Assembly (NCBI RefSeq): GCF_900105155.1
Contig: NZ_LT629762.1
Location: 4,182,501 to 4,246,500 of the forward strand
DNA length: 64,000 nucleotides
Direction of reading: 5' to 3'
From: Pseudomonas prosekii
GTDB taxonomy: Bacteria; Pseudomonadota; Gammaproteobacteria; Pseudomonadales; Pseudomonadaceae
Below the pieces are notes generated by a model. The model saw nothing but the letters and a program-made list of their open reading frames with translations. It searched no databases and had not been told where the DNA came from. Shown here piece by piece: positions 1-9,279 of this stretch. The translations under genes were made by a program, and so were the position numbers. Within the stretch, counting starts at the first letter, position 1; each line of letters opens with the position of its first letter.

Positions 1-2
1 CG

Positions 3-71
3 CTGGTGGTGGGTGACACGATTTATGTGTATGGCAACAGTGGCAAACTGGAAGCCCTGACCATCAAGTAA
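3..71 (+). CDS. bamB: Outer membrane assembly lipoprotein BamB, C-terminal end (partial)
   Basis: The first 23 codons of an open frame enter from the left edge and end at TAA. The visible peptide, LVVGDTIYVYGNSGKLEAL, has the VGD-xxYVxxxxGxLxAL pattern of the last blade of a PQQ-like beta-propeller. In Pseudomonas the gene directly upstream of der is bamB, the lipoprotein partner of the BamA outer-membrane protein insertion machine. The identification rests on this last blade plus synteny; the rest of the gene is outside the window. Confidence 0.8.
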   Translation: MVVGDTIYVYGNSGKLEALTIK

Positions 72-150
72 CAACTATGCTTGGGGTTTAACCCCCAAGC
101 GGCCTTGCTCTGCAAGGCTCGCAGCGCTTTCAAGCGTTGCCCCGAGCACC

Positions 151-177
151 AGCCGCTGCCTCGCAGCGGCTTTTGTA
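151..177 (+). terminator. Hairpin between bamB and der
   Basis: A perfect 9-bp GC-rich stem (AGCCGCTGC / GCAGCGGCT) with a 3-base loop is followed by TTTTGTATTTT. It looks like an intrinsic terminator or attenuator ending the bamB transcript. The der start follows 30 bases later, so der either depends on read-through or has a promoter overlapping this hairpin. Confidence 0.65.
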
Positions 178-206
178 TTTTCTGAAATAACGAAGTGGAG
201 AGCCGC

Positions 207-1676
207 ATGGTTCCCGTAATCGCCCTGGTGGGCCGACCGAACGTCGGCAAGTCCACCTTGTTCAACCGCCTGACCAGGACTCGCGACGCCATCGTCGGCG
301 ACTTGTCCGGTCTGACCCGTGATCGCCAATACGGTGAGGCCAAGTGGCAAGGGCGTTCCTACATTCTGGTCGACACCGGCGGTATCTCCGGTGATGAGCA
401 CGGTATGGACGAAAAAATGGCCGAGCAGTCGCTGCTGGCCATTGAAGAAGCCGATGTCGTTCTGTTCCTGGTAGATGCCAAGGCCGGTTTTACCGCCGCC
501 GACCAGATGATCGCCGAGCATTTGCGCAAACGTAACAAGCGTTCCTACGTGGTTGCCAACAAGGTCGACAACATCGACCCGGAAATGGCCCGCGCCGAGT
601 TCGCTCCGTTGGGCATGGGCCACGCGATCCCGATCGCCGGTGCACATGGTCGTGGCATCACGCAGATGCTGGAAATCGCCCTGAGCGACTTCCCGAAAGA
701 CGATGACGAGCTGGAAGAAGGCGAGGAAGAGATCGTTGCCGAAGGCGAGGAAGCCAAGCGCATTCCTGGCCCTAGCGAAAAAGACGGGATCAAGATCGCC
801 ATCATCGGCCGGCCGAACGTCGGCAAGTCGACCCTGGTCAACCGCATGCTCGGTGAAGACCGGGTGATCGTCTATGACGAGCCTGGCACCACCCGCGACA
901 GTATCTACATCCCGTTCGAGCGTAACGACGAGAAGTACACGCTGATCGACACCGCTGGTGTGCGCAAGCGCGGCAAGATCCACGAAGAAGTTGAAAAGTT
1001 CTCCGTGGTCAAAACCCTGCAGGCGATCAAAGACGCCAACGTGGTGATCTTCGTGATGGACGCCCGCGAAGGCGTGGTCGACCACGACCTCAACCTGCTG
1101 GGCTTCGCCATTGAGTCGGGTCGTGCGCTGGTGATCGCGATCAACAAGTGGGACGGCATGACCCCTAGCGAGCGCGAGTTCGTCAAGGTTGAACTGCAAC
1201 GTCGGCTGTTCTTCGTCGACTACGCCGACATCCACTTCATCTCGGCGCTGCACGGCACGGGCGTGGGCAACCTCTACGCCTCCGTACAGAACTCGTTCAA
1301 GTCCGCGGTTACCCGCTGGCCAACCAACCGCCTGACCACGATCCTCGAAGATGCGGTCAGCGAGCACGCGCCGCCGATGGTCAACAACCGCCGGATCAAG
1401 CTGCGTTATGCCCACTTGGGTGGTGCCAACCCGCCGATCATCGTGATCCACGGTAACCAGATCGAGAAGGTGCCGAAGTCTTACGTGCGTTATCTGGAAA
1501 ACACTTACCGTCGTGTCTTGAAGCTGGTCGGTACGCCGATCCGCATCGAGTTCAAGGGCGGCGAGAACCCGTACGAAGGTAACAAGACCTCGCTCACCGA
1601 CCGTCAGGTCAACAAGAAGCGCCGCATGATGTCGCACCACAAGAAAGCCGACAAAAAGCGCCGCGACAAGCGATAA
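207..1676 (+). CDS. der: Ribosome biogenesis GTPase Der (EngA)
   Basis: Essential double-domain GTPase that helps mature the 50S ribosomal subunit in the cytoplasm. Two Ras-like G domains are visible: the first with GRPNVGKST near residues 9-17 and NKVD near 118, the second with an identical GRPNVGKST near residue 200 and NKWD. A KH-like C-terminal domain follows, with a strongly basic tail rich in Lys, Arg and His ([20 protein letters not shown]). An acidic linker ([11 protein letters not shown]) joins the two G domains. The ATG at 207 is preferred over the in-frame GTG at 195 because GGAG lies just upstream and family members begin [16 protein letters not shown]. The length, 489 aa, is normal. 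Confidence 0.98.
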   Translation: MVPVIALVGRPNVGKSTLFNRLTRTRDAIVGDLSGLTRDRQYGEAKWQGRSYILVDTGGISGDEHGMDEKMAEQSLLAIEEADVVLFLVDAKAGFTAADQMIAEHLRKRNKRSYVVANKVDNIDPEMARAEFAPLGMGHAIPIAGAHGRGITQMLEIALSDFPKDDDELEEGEEEIVAEGEEAKRIPGPSEKDGIKIAIIGRPNVGKSTLVNRMLGEDRVIVYDEPGTTRDSIYIPFERNDEKYTLIDTAGVRKRGKIHEEVEKFSVVKTLQAIKDANVVIFVMDAREGVVDHDLNLLGFAIESGRALVIAINKWDGMTPSEREFVKVELQRRLFFVDYADIHFISALHGTGVGNLYASVQNSFKSAVTRWPTNRLTTILEDAVSEHAPPMVNNRRIKLRYAHLGGANPPIIVIHGNQIEKVPKSYVRYLENTYRRVLKLVGTPIRIEFKGGENPYEGNKTSLTDRQVNKKRRMMSHHKKADKKRRDKR

Positions 1677-1684
1677 AAGCAGTT

Positions 1685-1815
1685 GCAAGCGGCAAGCCAC
1701 AAGCTGCGAGTAACAGCGGAAAGGGTCCTGATCAGGGCCCTTTTTTGCGTCTGAGGGTTTGCTGCGTGAGGTCTTGCCGCTTGACCTCTTGCCGCTTGCG
1801 GCTTGAAACTTGCGG
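1685..1815. repeat. Inverted heptamer-rich repeat around the der terminator
   Basis: Left of the der terminator lies GCAAGCGGCAAG (from 1685). To the right, the reverse complement CTTGCCGCTTG recurs at 1773 and 1788. These GCAAGCGGCAAGCC-type low-complexity repeats can fold as an outer stem around the terminator. They are non-coding; the function is unknown. Confidence 0.5.
1721..1746 (+). terminator. Intrinsic terminator of der
   Basis: Stem AAGGGTCCTGATCAGGGCCCTT followed by six T residues: a classical Rho-independent terminator 45 bases after the der stop. Confidence 0.9.
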
Positions 1816-1836
1816 CTCACCTGCAAGGGGCTACCG

Positions 1837-2985
1837 ATGATCACCAGTAAGCTGCCGAATGTCGGCATCACTATCTTCACGCAGATGTCTCAGCTCGCGG
1901 CGCAGACTGGGGCGATCAACCTGTCCCAGGGCTTTCCCGATTTCGATGCCCCGCAAGCCTTGTGCGATGCGGTCGGCCAGCACATCGCCAAGGGCCACAA
2001 CCAATATTCGCCGATGACCGGCCTGCCGGTGCTGCGCCAGCAAGTGGCGGCGAAAATCGCTCGCAGCTATGGCGTCAATGTCGATGCCGATCACGAAGTA
2101 ACCATCACCCCCGGCGCCACCCAGGCGATCTTCTGCGCGATTCAGGCGGTTATCCAGCCCGGCGACGAAGTCATCGTTTTTGATCCGTGCTACGACAGCT
2201 ACGAACCCTCGGTGGAACTGGCCGGCGGTCGATGCGTGCATGTGCAACTGGGGCTGAACGATTTTTCCATCGATTTCCAGAAGCTCACCGACGCGATCAC
2301 CCCGCGCACGCGGATGATCGTGCTGAATTCCCCGCACAACCCGAGCGGCGCGCTGATCAGCCGCGCCGAGCTGGATCAACTGGCGGCACTGATCCGTGAT
2401 CGCGACATTTACCTGATCAGCGACGAAGTCTACGAACACCTGGTGTTCGACGGCGTGGCGCATGTCAGCGTGCTCAATCACCCAGAGCTGTATCAGCGGG
2501 CTTTCGTGATCAGTTCGTTCGGCAAGACCTACCACGTCACTGGCTGGAAAACCGGTTACGTGGTCGCGCCGCCGGCCCTTACCGCCGAGCTGCGCAAGGT
2601 TCACCAATACGTGAGTTTCTGCTGCGTGACGCCGCTGCAGTTTGCGTTGGCCGACTTTATGGCCGACCACCCGGAGCACGTCGAAGAGCTGCCGGGTTTC
2701 TATCAGGCCAAGCGCGATTTGTTCTGTGATCTGCTGGCGCCGTCGCGTTTCAGTTTCAATCGCGTGGCCGGCACCTACTTCCAGTTGGTCGATTATTCGC
2801 AGATTCGCCCGGACCTCAATGACGTCGATATGGCGCTGTGGATGACCCGCGAACACGGAGTGGCCAGCATCCCCATTTCGGTGTTCTACCAGACGCCGCC
2901 CGAAGGCCAGCGCCTGGTGCGCCTGTGCTTCGCCAAACGCGAGGAGACCCTGCGTGAAGCAGCGGAAAAACTATGCGTGATTTGA
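1837..2985 (+). CDS. PLP-dependent class I/II aminotransferase (YbdL/methionine aminotransferase-like)
   Basis: A fold-type I pyridoxal-phosphate aminotransferase of 382 aa. The PLP-binding lysine sits in SSFGKTYHVTGWKTGY (Lys about 230). Family signatures NLSQGFPDF near the N-terminus, NSPHNPSG and SDEVYEHL (the PLP-ring Asp and Tyr) are intact. Sequence and length match the YbdL/KAT-type enzymes that transaminate methionine, glutamine or aromatic amino acids with 2-oxo acids. The start is the ATG preceded by AAGGGGC, not the upstream in-frame ATG at 1810. The 3' end overlaps the next gene by 13 bases. That gene encodes an omega-amidase-type hydrolase, which supports a role in methionine salvage coupled to glutamine transamination. 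Exact substrate is inferred. Confidence 0.9.
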   Translation: MITSKLPNVGITIFTQMSQLAAQTGAINLSQGFPDFDAPQALCDAVGQHIAKGHNQYSPMTGLPVLRQQVAAKIARSYGVNVDADHEVTITPGATQAIFCAIQAVIQPGDEVIVFDPCYDSYEPSVELAGGRCVHVQLGLNDFSIDFQKLTDAITPRTRMIVLNSPHNPSGALISRAELDQLAALIRDRDIYLISDEVYEHLVFDGVAHVSVLNHPELYQRAFVISSFGKTYHVTGWKTGYVVAPPALTAELRKVHQYVSFCCVTPLQFALADFMADHPEHVEELPGFYQAKRDLFCDLLAPSRFSFNRVAGTYFQLVDYSQIRPDLNDVDMALWMTREHGVASIPISVFYQTPPEGQRLVRLCFAKREETLREAAEKLCVI

Positions 2986-3764
2986 CTGCGCTGCCCAATC
3001 TGAACATCGCGCTGATCCAGACCACTCTGGCCTGGCACGACCGCCTGGCTAATCTGGAGCATTTCGAGCAGTTGCTGGAACAGGCTCGCGGCGCTGACCT
3101 GATCATCCTTCCGGAGATGTTCACCACCGGTTTCTCGATGGAATCGGAGACGCTGGCCGAGGCCGAACACGGGCCGACCAGCAAATGGCTGCGGGCTCAA
3201 GCGGCGAAGTATGACGCGGTGATCACCGGCAGCATCATCGTCCAAGCGGCCGATGGTAGTCACCGCAACCGCCTGTTGTGGGCGCGGCCGGACGGCGAAG
3301 TGCTGCATTACGACAAACGCCATCTGTTTCGCATGGCTGGCGAGCACAACCACTACACCCCCGGCGAGCGCCAGGTGCAGTTCGAGCTCAAGGGCTGGCG
3401 CATTCGGCCGCTGATTTGTTACGACCTGCGCTTCCCGGTGTGGAGCCGTGATGCGCAGGACACTGATTTGCTGCTGTACACGGCGAACTGGCCAGGCGCG
3501 CGGCGCTTGCACTGGAACCGTTTGTTGCCGGCGCGGGCTATCGAGAACCTGTGTTATGTGGCGGCGGTGAACCGGATCGGCACGGACGGCAAGGGCTTTG
3601 CCTACACCGGCGACAGTCAGGTGCTGGATTTCCAGGGCGAGACCTTGCTCAGCGCGGGGGAGGCGGATGGGGTGTTTCACGCCGTTCTGAATGCTGCCGA
3701 CCTGCAAGCGTACCGGACCCGATTCCCGGCTAATCTGGATGCCGACACGTTCGAGTTCACCTGA
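2973..3764 (+). CDS. Carbon-nitrogen hydrolase, omega-amidase (YafV-like)
   Basis: Nitrilase-superfamily amidohydrolase of 263 aa. The catalytic triad is visible: Glu in LPEMFTTGFS, Lys in YDKRHLF and Cys in LICYDLRFPVW. These motifs, especially MFTTGFSM and CYDLRFPVWSR, are those of YafV/NIT2-type omega-amidases, which hydrolyse alpha-ketoglutaramate or alpha-ketosuccinamate to the free 2-oxo acid and ammonia. It is translationally coupled to the preceding aminotransferase (13-base overlap). Known glutamine-transaminase/omega-amidase pairs work together, the amidase removing the amide product and pulling transamination forward. The cytosolic location is inferred from the lack of a signal peptide. 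Confidence 0.9.
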   Translation: MRDLTALPNLNIALIQTTLAWHDRLANLEHFEQLLEQARGADLIILPEMFTTGFSMESETLAEAEHGPTSKWLRAQAAKYDAVITGSIIVQAADGSHRNRLLWARPDGEVLHYDKRHLFRMAGEHNHYTPGERQVQFELKGWRIRPLICYDLRFPVWSRDAQDTDLLLYTANWPGARRLHWNRLLPARAIENLCYVAAVNRIGTDGKGFAYTGDSQVLDFQGETLLSAGEADGVFHAVLNAADLQAYRTRFPANLDADTFEFT

Positions 3765-3784
3765 GATCTTCGCTGGCTGACCTG

Positions 3785-3885
3785 CCGCTATCGCGAGCAA
3801 GCTCGCTCCCACATTTGATCAATGTGAACACAAGTTGGATGTACACCCAGATTCACTGTGGGAGGGAGCTTGCTCGCGATAGCGG
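3785..3885. repeat. REP doublet (REPIN)
   Basis: Two inverted copies of the CCGCTATCGCGAGCAAGCTCGCTCCCAC-type REP sequence face each other across about 40 bases between two convergent genes. Typical extragenic palindrome of fluorescent pseudomonads. Confidence 0.9.
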
Positions 3886-3917
3886 ACTTGCGGTCTCCGC
3901 ATAAACATCAGGCAAAC

Positions 3918-3953
3918 AAAAAGGCCCCAAGATTCGCACCGTGGGGCCTTTTG
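3918..3953 (-). terminator. leuA terminator
   Basis: Nine-bp stem AAGGCCCCA / TGGGGCCTT with a 12-base loop and flanking A and T tracts, immediately past the leuA stop on the minus strand. The A-tract on its left gives the U-run of the leuA transcript; it can work on both strands. Confidence 0.85.
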
Positions 3954-3968
3954 CATTGCCGCGAAGAC

Positions 3969-5648
3969 TTACGCCGCTTTCGCTTCCGGTTGGCTCAGCG
4001 AGCGGTTAAGTGCGCTGAACAGGGCCTTGAAGCTCGCCGTGGTGATGTTTTCATCGATCCCGACGCCGTGCACCGCACGCTGACCATCAACCCGCAGTTC
4101 GATGTAGGCCGCAGCCTTGGCGTTGGTGCCGGCACCGATTGCGTGTTCGTTGTAGTCCATGATTTCCACCGGAATCGGCAGGCCGGCCACCAGCGCTTCG
4201 AGTGCGCCGTTGCCCTTGCCGCGCCAGTGCAGGTTGGTTTCGCCCTGGCCTTTGCCCGAAACTTCGACTTCCACCGCACTGTTGCCGTTCTCTTCCTGCA
4301 AGCGATGGCTGACCAGCGCGTAAGGCGTATTCGCCTGCAAGTACTCGCTGTGCAGCAACGCGTGGATCTGCTGCGCCGTCATCTCCAGGCCGAGGCGATC
4401 AGTTTCACGCTGCACCACTTGGCTGAATTCGATCTGCATGCGGCGCGGCAAGCTGATGCCGTATTCCTGTTCCAGCAGATAGGCGATCCCGCCCTTGCCC
4501 GACTGGCTGTTGACGCGGATTACCGCCTCGTAGCTGCGGCCAATGTCGGCCGGGTCTATCGGCAAGTACGGCACTTCCCACAAGGTGTCCGGTTTCTGCT
4601 GCGAAAAGCCTTTGCGGATAGCGTCCTGGTGCGAGCCGGAGAACGCGGTGTGAACCAGGTCGCCGACGTAAGGGTGACGCGGGTGCACCTGAATCTGGTT
4701 GCACTCTTCGACGACTTTGCGCACGCCGTCGATGTCGGAGAAATCCAGCTCCGGGTGAATGCCCTGGGTGTAGAGGTTCAGCGCCACGGTGACCAGATCG
4801 ACGTTACCGGTGCGCTCGCCGTTGCCGAACAGGCAACCTTCGACACGGTCGGCGCCGGCCATCAGGCCCAGCTCGGTGGCGGCCACGCCAGTACCCCGGT
4901 CGTTGTGGGTGTGCAGGCTGATGATCACGCTGTCGCGACGGTTGATGTGACGGCCGAACCATTCAATCTGGTCAGCGTAAATGTTCGGGGTGGCGCATTC
5001 GACGGTGGCCGGCAGGTTGAGGATCACCTTGTGCTCAGGCGTCGGGTTCCAGACTTCAATCACCGCGTCGCACACTTCTTTGGCGAACTCGAGTTCGGTG
5101 GCGCTGAAGGTTTCTGGCGAGTATTCGAACGTCCACTCGGTGTCCGGTTGCTGCGCGGCGTATTTGACGAACAGCTTGGCCGCGTTGACCGCGATGGCCT
5201 TGATTCCGTCCTTGTCCTGATTGAAGACAATGCGGCGGAAGGAAGGGGAGGTCGCGTTGTACAAGTGCACGATGGCTTTCTTGGCGCCGCGCAACGATTC
5301 GAAAGTGCGTTCGATCAAATCTTCACGACCCTGGGTCAGCACCTGAATGGTGGTGTCGTCCGGGATGTGGCCGTCTTCGATCAGGGTACGCACGAAGTCG
5401 AAGTCGGTTTGCGACGCCGCCGGGAACGACGCTTCGATTTCTTTCACGCCGACCTGCACCAGGGTTTTCCAGAAGCGCAGCTTTTTCACCGCGTCCATCG
5501 GCTCGATCAGCGACTGGTTGCCGTCACGCAGGTCCGAGCTGCACCAGATCGGCGCGGCGGTGATGGTCTTCGACGGCCAGGTACGGTCCGGGATATCGAT
5601 GGTCGGGAACGCGCGGTACTTCGAAGACGGGTCTTTGAGCATGCTCAT
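3969..5648 (-). CDS. leuA: 2-isopropylmalate synthase
   Basis: First committed enzyme of leucine biosynthesis: condenses acetyl-CoA with 2-oxoisovalerate in the cytoplasm. It is 559 aa, the long LeuA type 2 form. The TIM-barrel signatures are present: [11 protein letters not shown] near the start (metal-binding Asp), [13 protein letters not shown] and [13 protein letters not shown] (metal-binding His and the glycine-rich loop). A C-terminal regulatory region with [16 protein letters not shown] provides the leucine-feedback domain. The start [14 protein letters not shown] is chosen because AAGGAT lies 8 bases upstream; the longer frame to 5762 runs into the leader region. A leader ORF 95 bases upstream may control it by attenuation. 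Confidence 0.97.
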   Translation of the reverse strand: MSMLKDPSSKYRAFPTIDIPDRTWPSKTITAAPIWCSSDLRDGNQSLIEPMDAVKKLRFWKTLVQVGVKEIEASFPAASQTDFDFVRTLIEDGHIPDDTTIQVLTQGREDLIERTFESLRGAKKAIVHLYNATSPSFRRIVFNQDKDGIKAIAVNAAKLFVKYAAQQPDTEWTFEYSPETFSATELEFAKEVCDAVIEVWNPTPEHKVILNLPATVECATPNIYADQIEWFGRHINRRDSVIISLHTHNDRGTGVAATELGLMAGADRVEGCLFGNGERTGNVDLVTVALNLYTQGIHPELDFSDIDGVRKVVEECNQIQVHPRHPYVGDLVHTAFSGSHQDAIRKGFSQQKPDTLWEVPYLPIDPADIGRSYEAVIRVNSQSGKGGIAYLLEQEYGISLPRRMQIEFSQVVQRETDRLGLEMTAQQIHALLHSEYLQANTPYALVSHRLQEENGNSAVEVEVSGKGQGETNLHWRGKGNGALEALVAGLPIPVEIMDYNEHAIGAGTNAKAAAYIELRVDGQRAVHGVGIDENITTASFKALFSALNRSLSQPEAKAA

Positions 5649-5742
5649 CGGGAAATCCTTATTTTTGGTGTGGGCCGAAAAGAGGCGGCCTGCCGGTGGA
5701 TCAAAAGTGTTTGGGAAAACGTGTAAGGCGAGGCACCGCAAT

Positions 5743-5820
5743 TCAGCCCGATAGTCGTGCACTGACGAGGCACAGACTACGGTGCTGGCGAAGCTGAATA
5801 AGGGTGTGAGAGATTTTCAT
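5743..5820 (-). CDS. Candidate leuA leader peptide
   Basis: A 25-codon [28 protein letters not shown], ends 94 bases before leuA on the same strand. GAGGGC sits just before its ATG. Five leucines fall within 17 residues, in the pattern LxxLRxxxxLxLxxxxL. A short hairpin GGCCG(N8)CGGCC lies between its stop and the leuA ribosome-binding site. This resembles a leucine-sensing leader, but there is no run of consecutive Leu codons and no clear U-tract after the hairpin. Control could instead be translational or absent. Confidence 0.4.
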   Translation of the reverse strand: MKISHTLIQLRQHRSLCLVSARLSG

Positions 5821-5970
5821 GCCCTCAACCCTAACCGCCGGGATTGAGGTTGGCAAGCAGTCGAAAAAAATTGAGAGGAATAGTCGAAAAGGTTGGTTTT
5901 GCGAGATTGTGTGCTGGTTATGATCGCTATTAATCAATCAGATTGCGCTGTCTATTCCTGGTGCGCAATT

Positions 5971-6062
5971 CCTGTGGGAGCATGGCTTGCCCGCGATGAA
6001 CGATGACGCGACGCCCCATTCAGACCGCGTAACGGCCATCGCGAGCAAGCTTTGCTCCTACG
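5971..6062. repeat. REP doublet (REPIN), degenerate
   Basis: CCTGTGGGAGCATGGCTTGCCCGCGATG and the inverted CATCGCGAGCAAGCTTTGCTCCTAC flank a spacer of about 40 bases between leuA's upstream region and the M23 peptidase stop. Confidence 0.8.
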
Positions 6063-6069
6063 GATCGGT

Positions 6070-6903
6070 TCAGGGCTGAAACGCGCCGATAAATATCGCC
6101 GGATCCACCCGTGCATCATTCAAGCTGATATTCCAGTGCATATGCGGCCCGGTCGCGCGGCCCGTCGAGCCAACCTTGCCAACCACGCCGCCACGCGCCA
6201 TCTGCTGGCCAACCTTCACGTCAATCTTCGACATGTGGCAAAACATGCTGATAAAACCTTGCCCGTGGTCGACAAATACCGTGTTGCCATTAAAGAAGTA
6301 GTTACCAATCAAAATCACCTTGCCCGCCGCCGGGGTCTTGATCGGCGTTCCGGCCGGCACCGCGAAGTCGAGGCCCGCGTGCGGATTGCGCTCCTCGCCA
6401 TTAAAGAAGCGGCGCACGCCGAACTTGCTCGACAGCGGTCCGTTGACCGGTTTGTCCAGCAGCAGATTGCTCGGGGTATTCGGGCTGAAACTGCGATACG
6501 CCTGAACCTGCTCGGCCAGTTCGCCCTCGATGCGCTTGAGGTTCGCCGGGTTCGGATTGACCTGCTGGGTGTTCTTCAACGTGATGCGTTGTTCCGGGTA
6601 TTTCTTGCTGCCGACGATAAAACTCAACTCGCGGCCAGCGCTGCTGATTTGCTGAGTGCCCGGTTTAACCGTCAGCGGCACGCCGACAATCGCCAGCCAA
6701 TTGTTCTGTTCCTTGACCACCAGCACCGGTTTGCCCTGATACGTGGCTTTCGGCGCCTGGGCGGCGGCGCCCAGATCCACCACGGCAACGCCGCCCGGCA
6801 CCGGTTTGTTCAGCAGTCGAGTGATGTAACTGTCGGCGTGCGCGTTGACGGTCAGGCATAGCAGCGGGCCCAGCAATAACAGTGAAGCGAGAAAACGCGG
6901 CAT
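6070..6903 (-). CDS. M23-family peptidoglycan endopeptidase, secreted
   Basis: A 277-aa protein with a signal peptide (MPRFLASLLLLGPLLCLTVN-AHA). The C-terminal lysostaphin-type M23 domain (about 160-265) carries HAGLDFAVPAGTPI (first zinc His and Asp) and the GPHMHW HxH motif. All zinc ligands are present, so it is probably an active endopeptidase rather than an EnvC-type activator. The N-terminal 130 residues resemble the beta-rich prodomain of YebA/TagE-type enzymes. It would cut peptide cross-links in periplasmic murein. It starts 3 bases after the xseA stop on the same strand, so the two are likely cotranscribed. Confidence 0.9.
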   Translation of the reverse strand: MPRFLASLLLLGPLLCLTVNAHADSYITRLLNKPVPGGVAVVDLGAAAQAPKATYQGKPVLVVKEQNNWLAIVGVPLTVKPGTQQISSAGRELSFIVGSKKYPEQRITLKNTQQVNPNPANLKRIEGELAEQVQAYRSFSPNTPSNLLLDKPVNGPLSSKFGVRRFFNGEERNPHAGLDFAVPAGTPIKTPAAGKVILIGNYFFNGNTVFVDHGQGFISMFCHMSKIDVKVGQQMARGGVVGKVGSTGRATGPHMHWNISLNDARVDPAIFIGAFQP

Positions 6904-6906
6904 GGG

Positions 6907-8286
6907 TCAATCCAGTAGAGAAAGGGTGACAGGCGTCAGGTGATTGTCTTCGACGCGCACTTGCAGTTCGCCCTCGCCGAGCCGTGCGTTGAGGCGCTGG
7001 CCGGGATGAGTCTGGGCGGCATTGCGAATCGCGTGGCCGCGCTCGTCAAGCAAAATGCTGTAACCACGTCCGAGGGTCGCCAACGGGCTGACCACGTGCA
7101 GTGTTTGCATCTGACTGTGCAGTTGCAGACGACGGCCCTTGAGCCCGTCGCGCATGGCGCGTGGCAAACGTTCGGCGAGGCTGTCGAGGCGCTGGCGGAG
7201 CATCGCCAGTTGCCGTCCGGGATGTTGCCCGGCGAGACGGGTTTCGAGACGAATCAAGCGTTCGCGCCGAGTATTGAGGCTGCGCTCGAAAGCGCGGCGT
7301 ATGCGCATGTCCAGGTCGTCCAGGCGTTGCGCTTGCTGACGCAGGCGTTCGCCGGGATGCCGCAAACGGCGCGCCATGCCTTCCAGGCGCAGGCGATCAC
7401 GCATCAATCGGTCGCGGATGCGCATGACCAAACGCCGATGCAGGCTTTCGACGCGGCGCACCAGATCGTTGGAATCCGGGGCCAGCAGTTCGGCGGCGGC
7501 AGAAGGCGTTGGCGCGCGCACGTCAGCCACGAAGTCGCTGATCGACACATCGGTTTCATGTCCGACCGCGCTGACAATTGGCGTCACACACGCATCCACG
7601 GCGCGGGCCACGGCTTCTTCGTTGAAACACCAGAGGTCTTCCAGCGAGCCGCCGCCACGCGCCAGAATCAGTGCGTCGAAACCTCGCGCATCGGCCAGTT
7701 TCAGCGCGCGGACAATTTGCGCGGTGGCTTCGCGACCTTGCACGGCGGTCGGGATCAGCGTCAATTGCACCTGCGGCGCGCGGCGGCGGAACACGCTGAT
7801 GATGTCGCGAATCACCGCGCCGGTCGGCGAACTGATAATGCCGATGCGTTGCGGATGCGCCGGCAGCGGTACTTTGCGCTCGGCGCTGAACAGGCCTTCG
7901 GCGCTGAGTTTTTCTTTCAGCGCATCGAAGGCCAGGCGCAAGGCGCCATCACCGGCCGGTTCGACGGTATCGAGGATCAACTGATAGTCGCCACGGCCCT
8001 CGAACAACGAGACCTTGCCGCGCACTTTGACCGCCAAGCCGTCCTTCAGCGCCTGGCGAACCCGCGCAGCGTTCTGCCGAAACAGCGCGCAACGCACTTG
8101 GGCGCCGCTGTCCTTGAGGGTGAAATACACGTGGCCCGACGCCGGGCGGGCGAGGTTGGAGATTTCGCCTTCGACCCAGATGTTGCTGAACACGTCTTCC
8201 AGCAACACCCGCGCGCGGCCGTTGAGCTGGCTGACAGTCAGGACTTCACGGTCCAGGCCGAGTCTTGCAAAGGGATCTTTAATCAT
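6907..8286 (-). CDS. xseA: Exodeoxyribonuclease VII large subunit
   Basis: Catalytic subunit of ExoVII, which degrades single-stranded DNA from both ends. At 459 aa it is of normal length. Order of domains: N-terminal OB-fold (TVSQLNGRARVLLEDVFSNIWVEGEISN..., to about residue 105); catalytic domain with GIISSPTGAVIRDI, LILARGGGSLEDLWCFNEE and VGHETDVSISDFVADVRAPTPSAAAE; long Arg-rich coiled coil; small C-terminal segment (GRGYSIL). Start MIKDPFARLGLDREVLTVSQ fits the family; longer frames upstream run through a REP element. The small subunit XseB is not in the window. Confidence 0.97.
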   Translation of the reverse strand: MIKDPFARLGLDREVLTVSQLNGRARVLLEDVFSNIWVEGEISNLARPASGHVYFTLKDSGAQVRCALFRQNAARVRQALKDGLAVKVRGKVSLFEGRGDYQLILDTVEPAGDGALRLAFDALKEKLSAEGLFSAERKVPLPAHPQRIGIISSPTGAVIRDIISVFRRRAPQVQLTLIPTAVQGREATAQIVRALKLADARGFDALILARGGGSLEDLWCFNEEAVARAVDACVTPIVSAVGHETDVSISDFVADVRAPTPSAAAELLAPDSNDLVRRVESLHRRLVMRIRDRLMRDRLRLEGMARRLRHPGERLRQQAQRLDDLDMRIRRAFERSLNTRRERLIRLETRLAGQHPGRQLAMLRQRLDSLAERLPRAMRDGLKGRRLQLHSQMQTLHVVSPLATLGRGYSILLDERGHAIRNAAQTHPGQRLNARLGEGELQVRVEDNHLTPVTLSLLD

Positions 8287-8342
8287 GGGGCGCAGTTTAA
8301 AGGCATTCGATGAACAATCTCCATGCGCGCGCACAAATCCCT

Positions 8343-8432
8343 TGTGGGAGCGAGCTTGCTCGCGATTGCGGCGTGACATCCAATATTCTTGTGACTGATA
8401 CACCGCTATCGCGAGCAAGCTCGCTCCCACAG
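8343..8432. repeat. REP doublet (REPIN)
   Basis: TGTGGGAGCGAGCTTGCTCG and its inverted partner CGCGAGCAAGCTCGCTCCCA are separated by about 40 bases in the divergent interval between xseA and the TauE-like gene. Confidence 0.92.
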
Positions 8433-8470
8433 GTTTAAAGTCAGCGCCTGTATTCAAGGAAGAAGTGCAG

Positions 8471-9238
8471 ATGAATGTGTTTGAACTGATGAATCAATGG
8501 CCATTCGGCGTGGTGGACTGGGTGGTGATCGGGATGGCCATCGTCCTGGCCTACGTCGTCTTCGGTGTCGCCGGGTTTGGGACGGCGCTGGTGGCGGGGC
8601 CGATTCTGATTCTGTTCATGCCGCTGTCGAAGATCGTGCCGTTGCTGGTGTTGCTGGATTTTGTCGCGGCATTCGGCAATTTGTTGCCGTCGCGGCGCGA
8701 TGTGTCGAAGCCCGAATTGCTGCGTCTGCTGCCGTGCATGGCGGTGGGTTGCACGCTGGGGGTGATCTTTCTGCTGAGCCTGCATTCCGAGCTGTTGCTG
8801 CTATTGATGGGCCTGTTCATCAGCGCCTATGCGATTTACAGCCTGTGGGTAAAAGCCCGGCCAGCACAATTGTCCGCGGCGTGGGCGCTGCCGATGGGCA
8901 CAGTTGGCGGGATGTTTGGCGCGTTGTTCGGCAGTGGCGGTTTTTTATATGCGATCTATCTGAACAGTCGCTTGCCCAAAGACGCGGCGCGGGCGACGCA
9001 AAGTGCGTTGATCAGTTGCAGCACGGTGGTGCGTTTGAGCCTGTTCGTCGTCGCCGGGGTGTATGCCGAGCTACCCTTGTTGATGCTGGCCGCGTGTTTG
9101 TTGCCGGCGATGGCGCTGGGCTTGTGGCTGGGTCGGCAACTGGTGATGAAGTTGTCCCGCGAAGCGTTTGTGCGGCTGGTCACCTGGCTGGTGCTGGCCA
9201 GCGGGATTGCCTTGATCGTGCGGTATTTGAGTACTTGA
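8471..9238 (+). CDS. TSUP/TauE-family membrane transporter
   Basis: Integral inner-membrane protein of 255 aa with about eight predicted hydrophobic helices. The family signature FGVAGFGTALVAGPILILF lies near residues 34-52 and a second repeat, GTVGGMFGALFGSGGFLYAIY, in the C-terminal half. This two-repeat arrangement is that of the TSUP (TauE/SafE, formerly DUF81) family, which exports or imports small sulfur or organic anions such as sulfite or sulfoacetate. The substrate cannot be read here. ATG 8471 with AAGGA ten bases upstream is preferred to the in-frame GTG at 8465. No linked sulfonate gene. Confidence 0.88.
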   Translation: MNVFELMNQWPFGVVDWVVIGMAIVLAYVVFGVAGFGTALVAGPILILFMPLSKIVPLLVLLDFVAAFGNLLPSRRDVSKPELLRLLPCMAVGCTLGVIFLLSLHSELLLLLMGLFISAYAIYSLWVKARPAQLSAAWALPMGTVGGMFGALFGSGGFLYAIYLNSRLPKDAARATQSALISCSTVVRLSLFVVAGVYAELPLLMLAACLLPAMALGLWLGRQLVMKLSREAFVRLVTWLVLASGIALIVRYLST

Positions 9239-9279
9239 CCTGAGTGTCTCAGGGATTAAGCTGCCGGCCGTTCTGACGT

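Noticed and set aside
3858..5726. A 622-codon open frame opposite leuA
   Set aside because: It is the mirror of a strong gene (leuA) in GC-rich DNA; its composition is rich in Arg, His, Val and Asp with no recognisable domain.
8441..8785. Minus-strand frame overlapping the TauE-like gene, rich in Gln, His and Arg
   Set aside because: Low-complexity antisense shadow starting inside a REP-flanked region.
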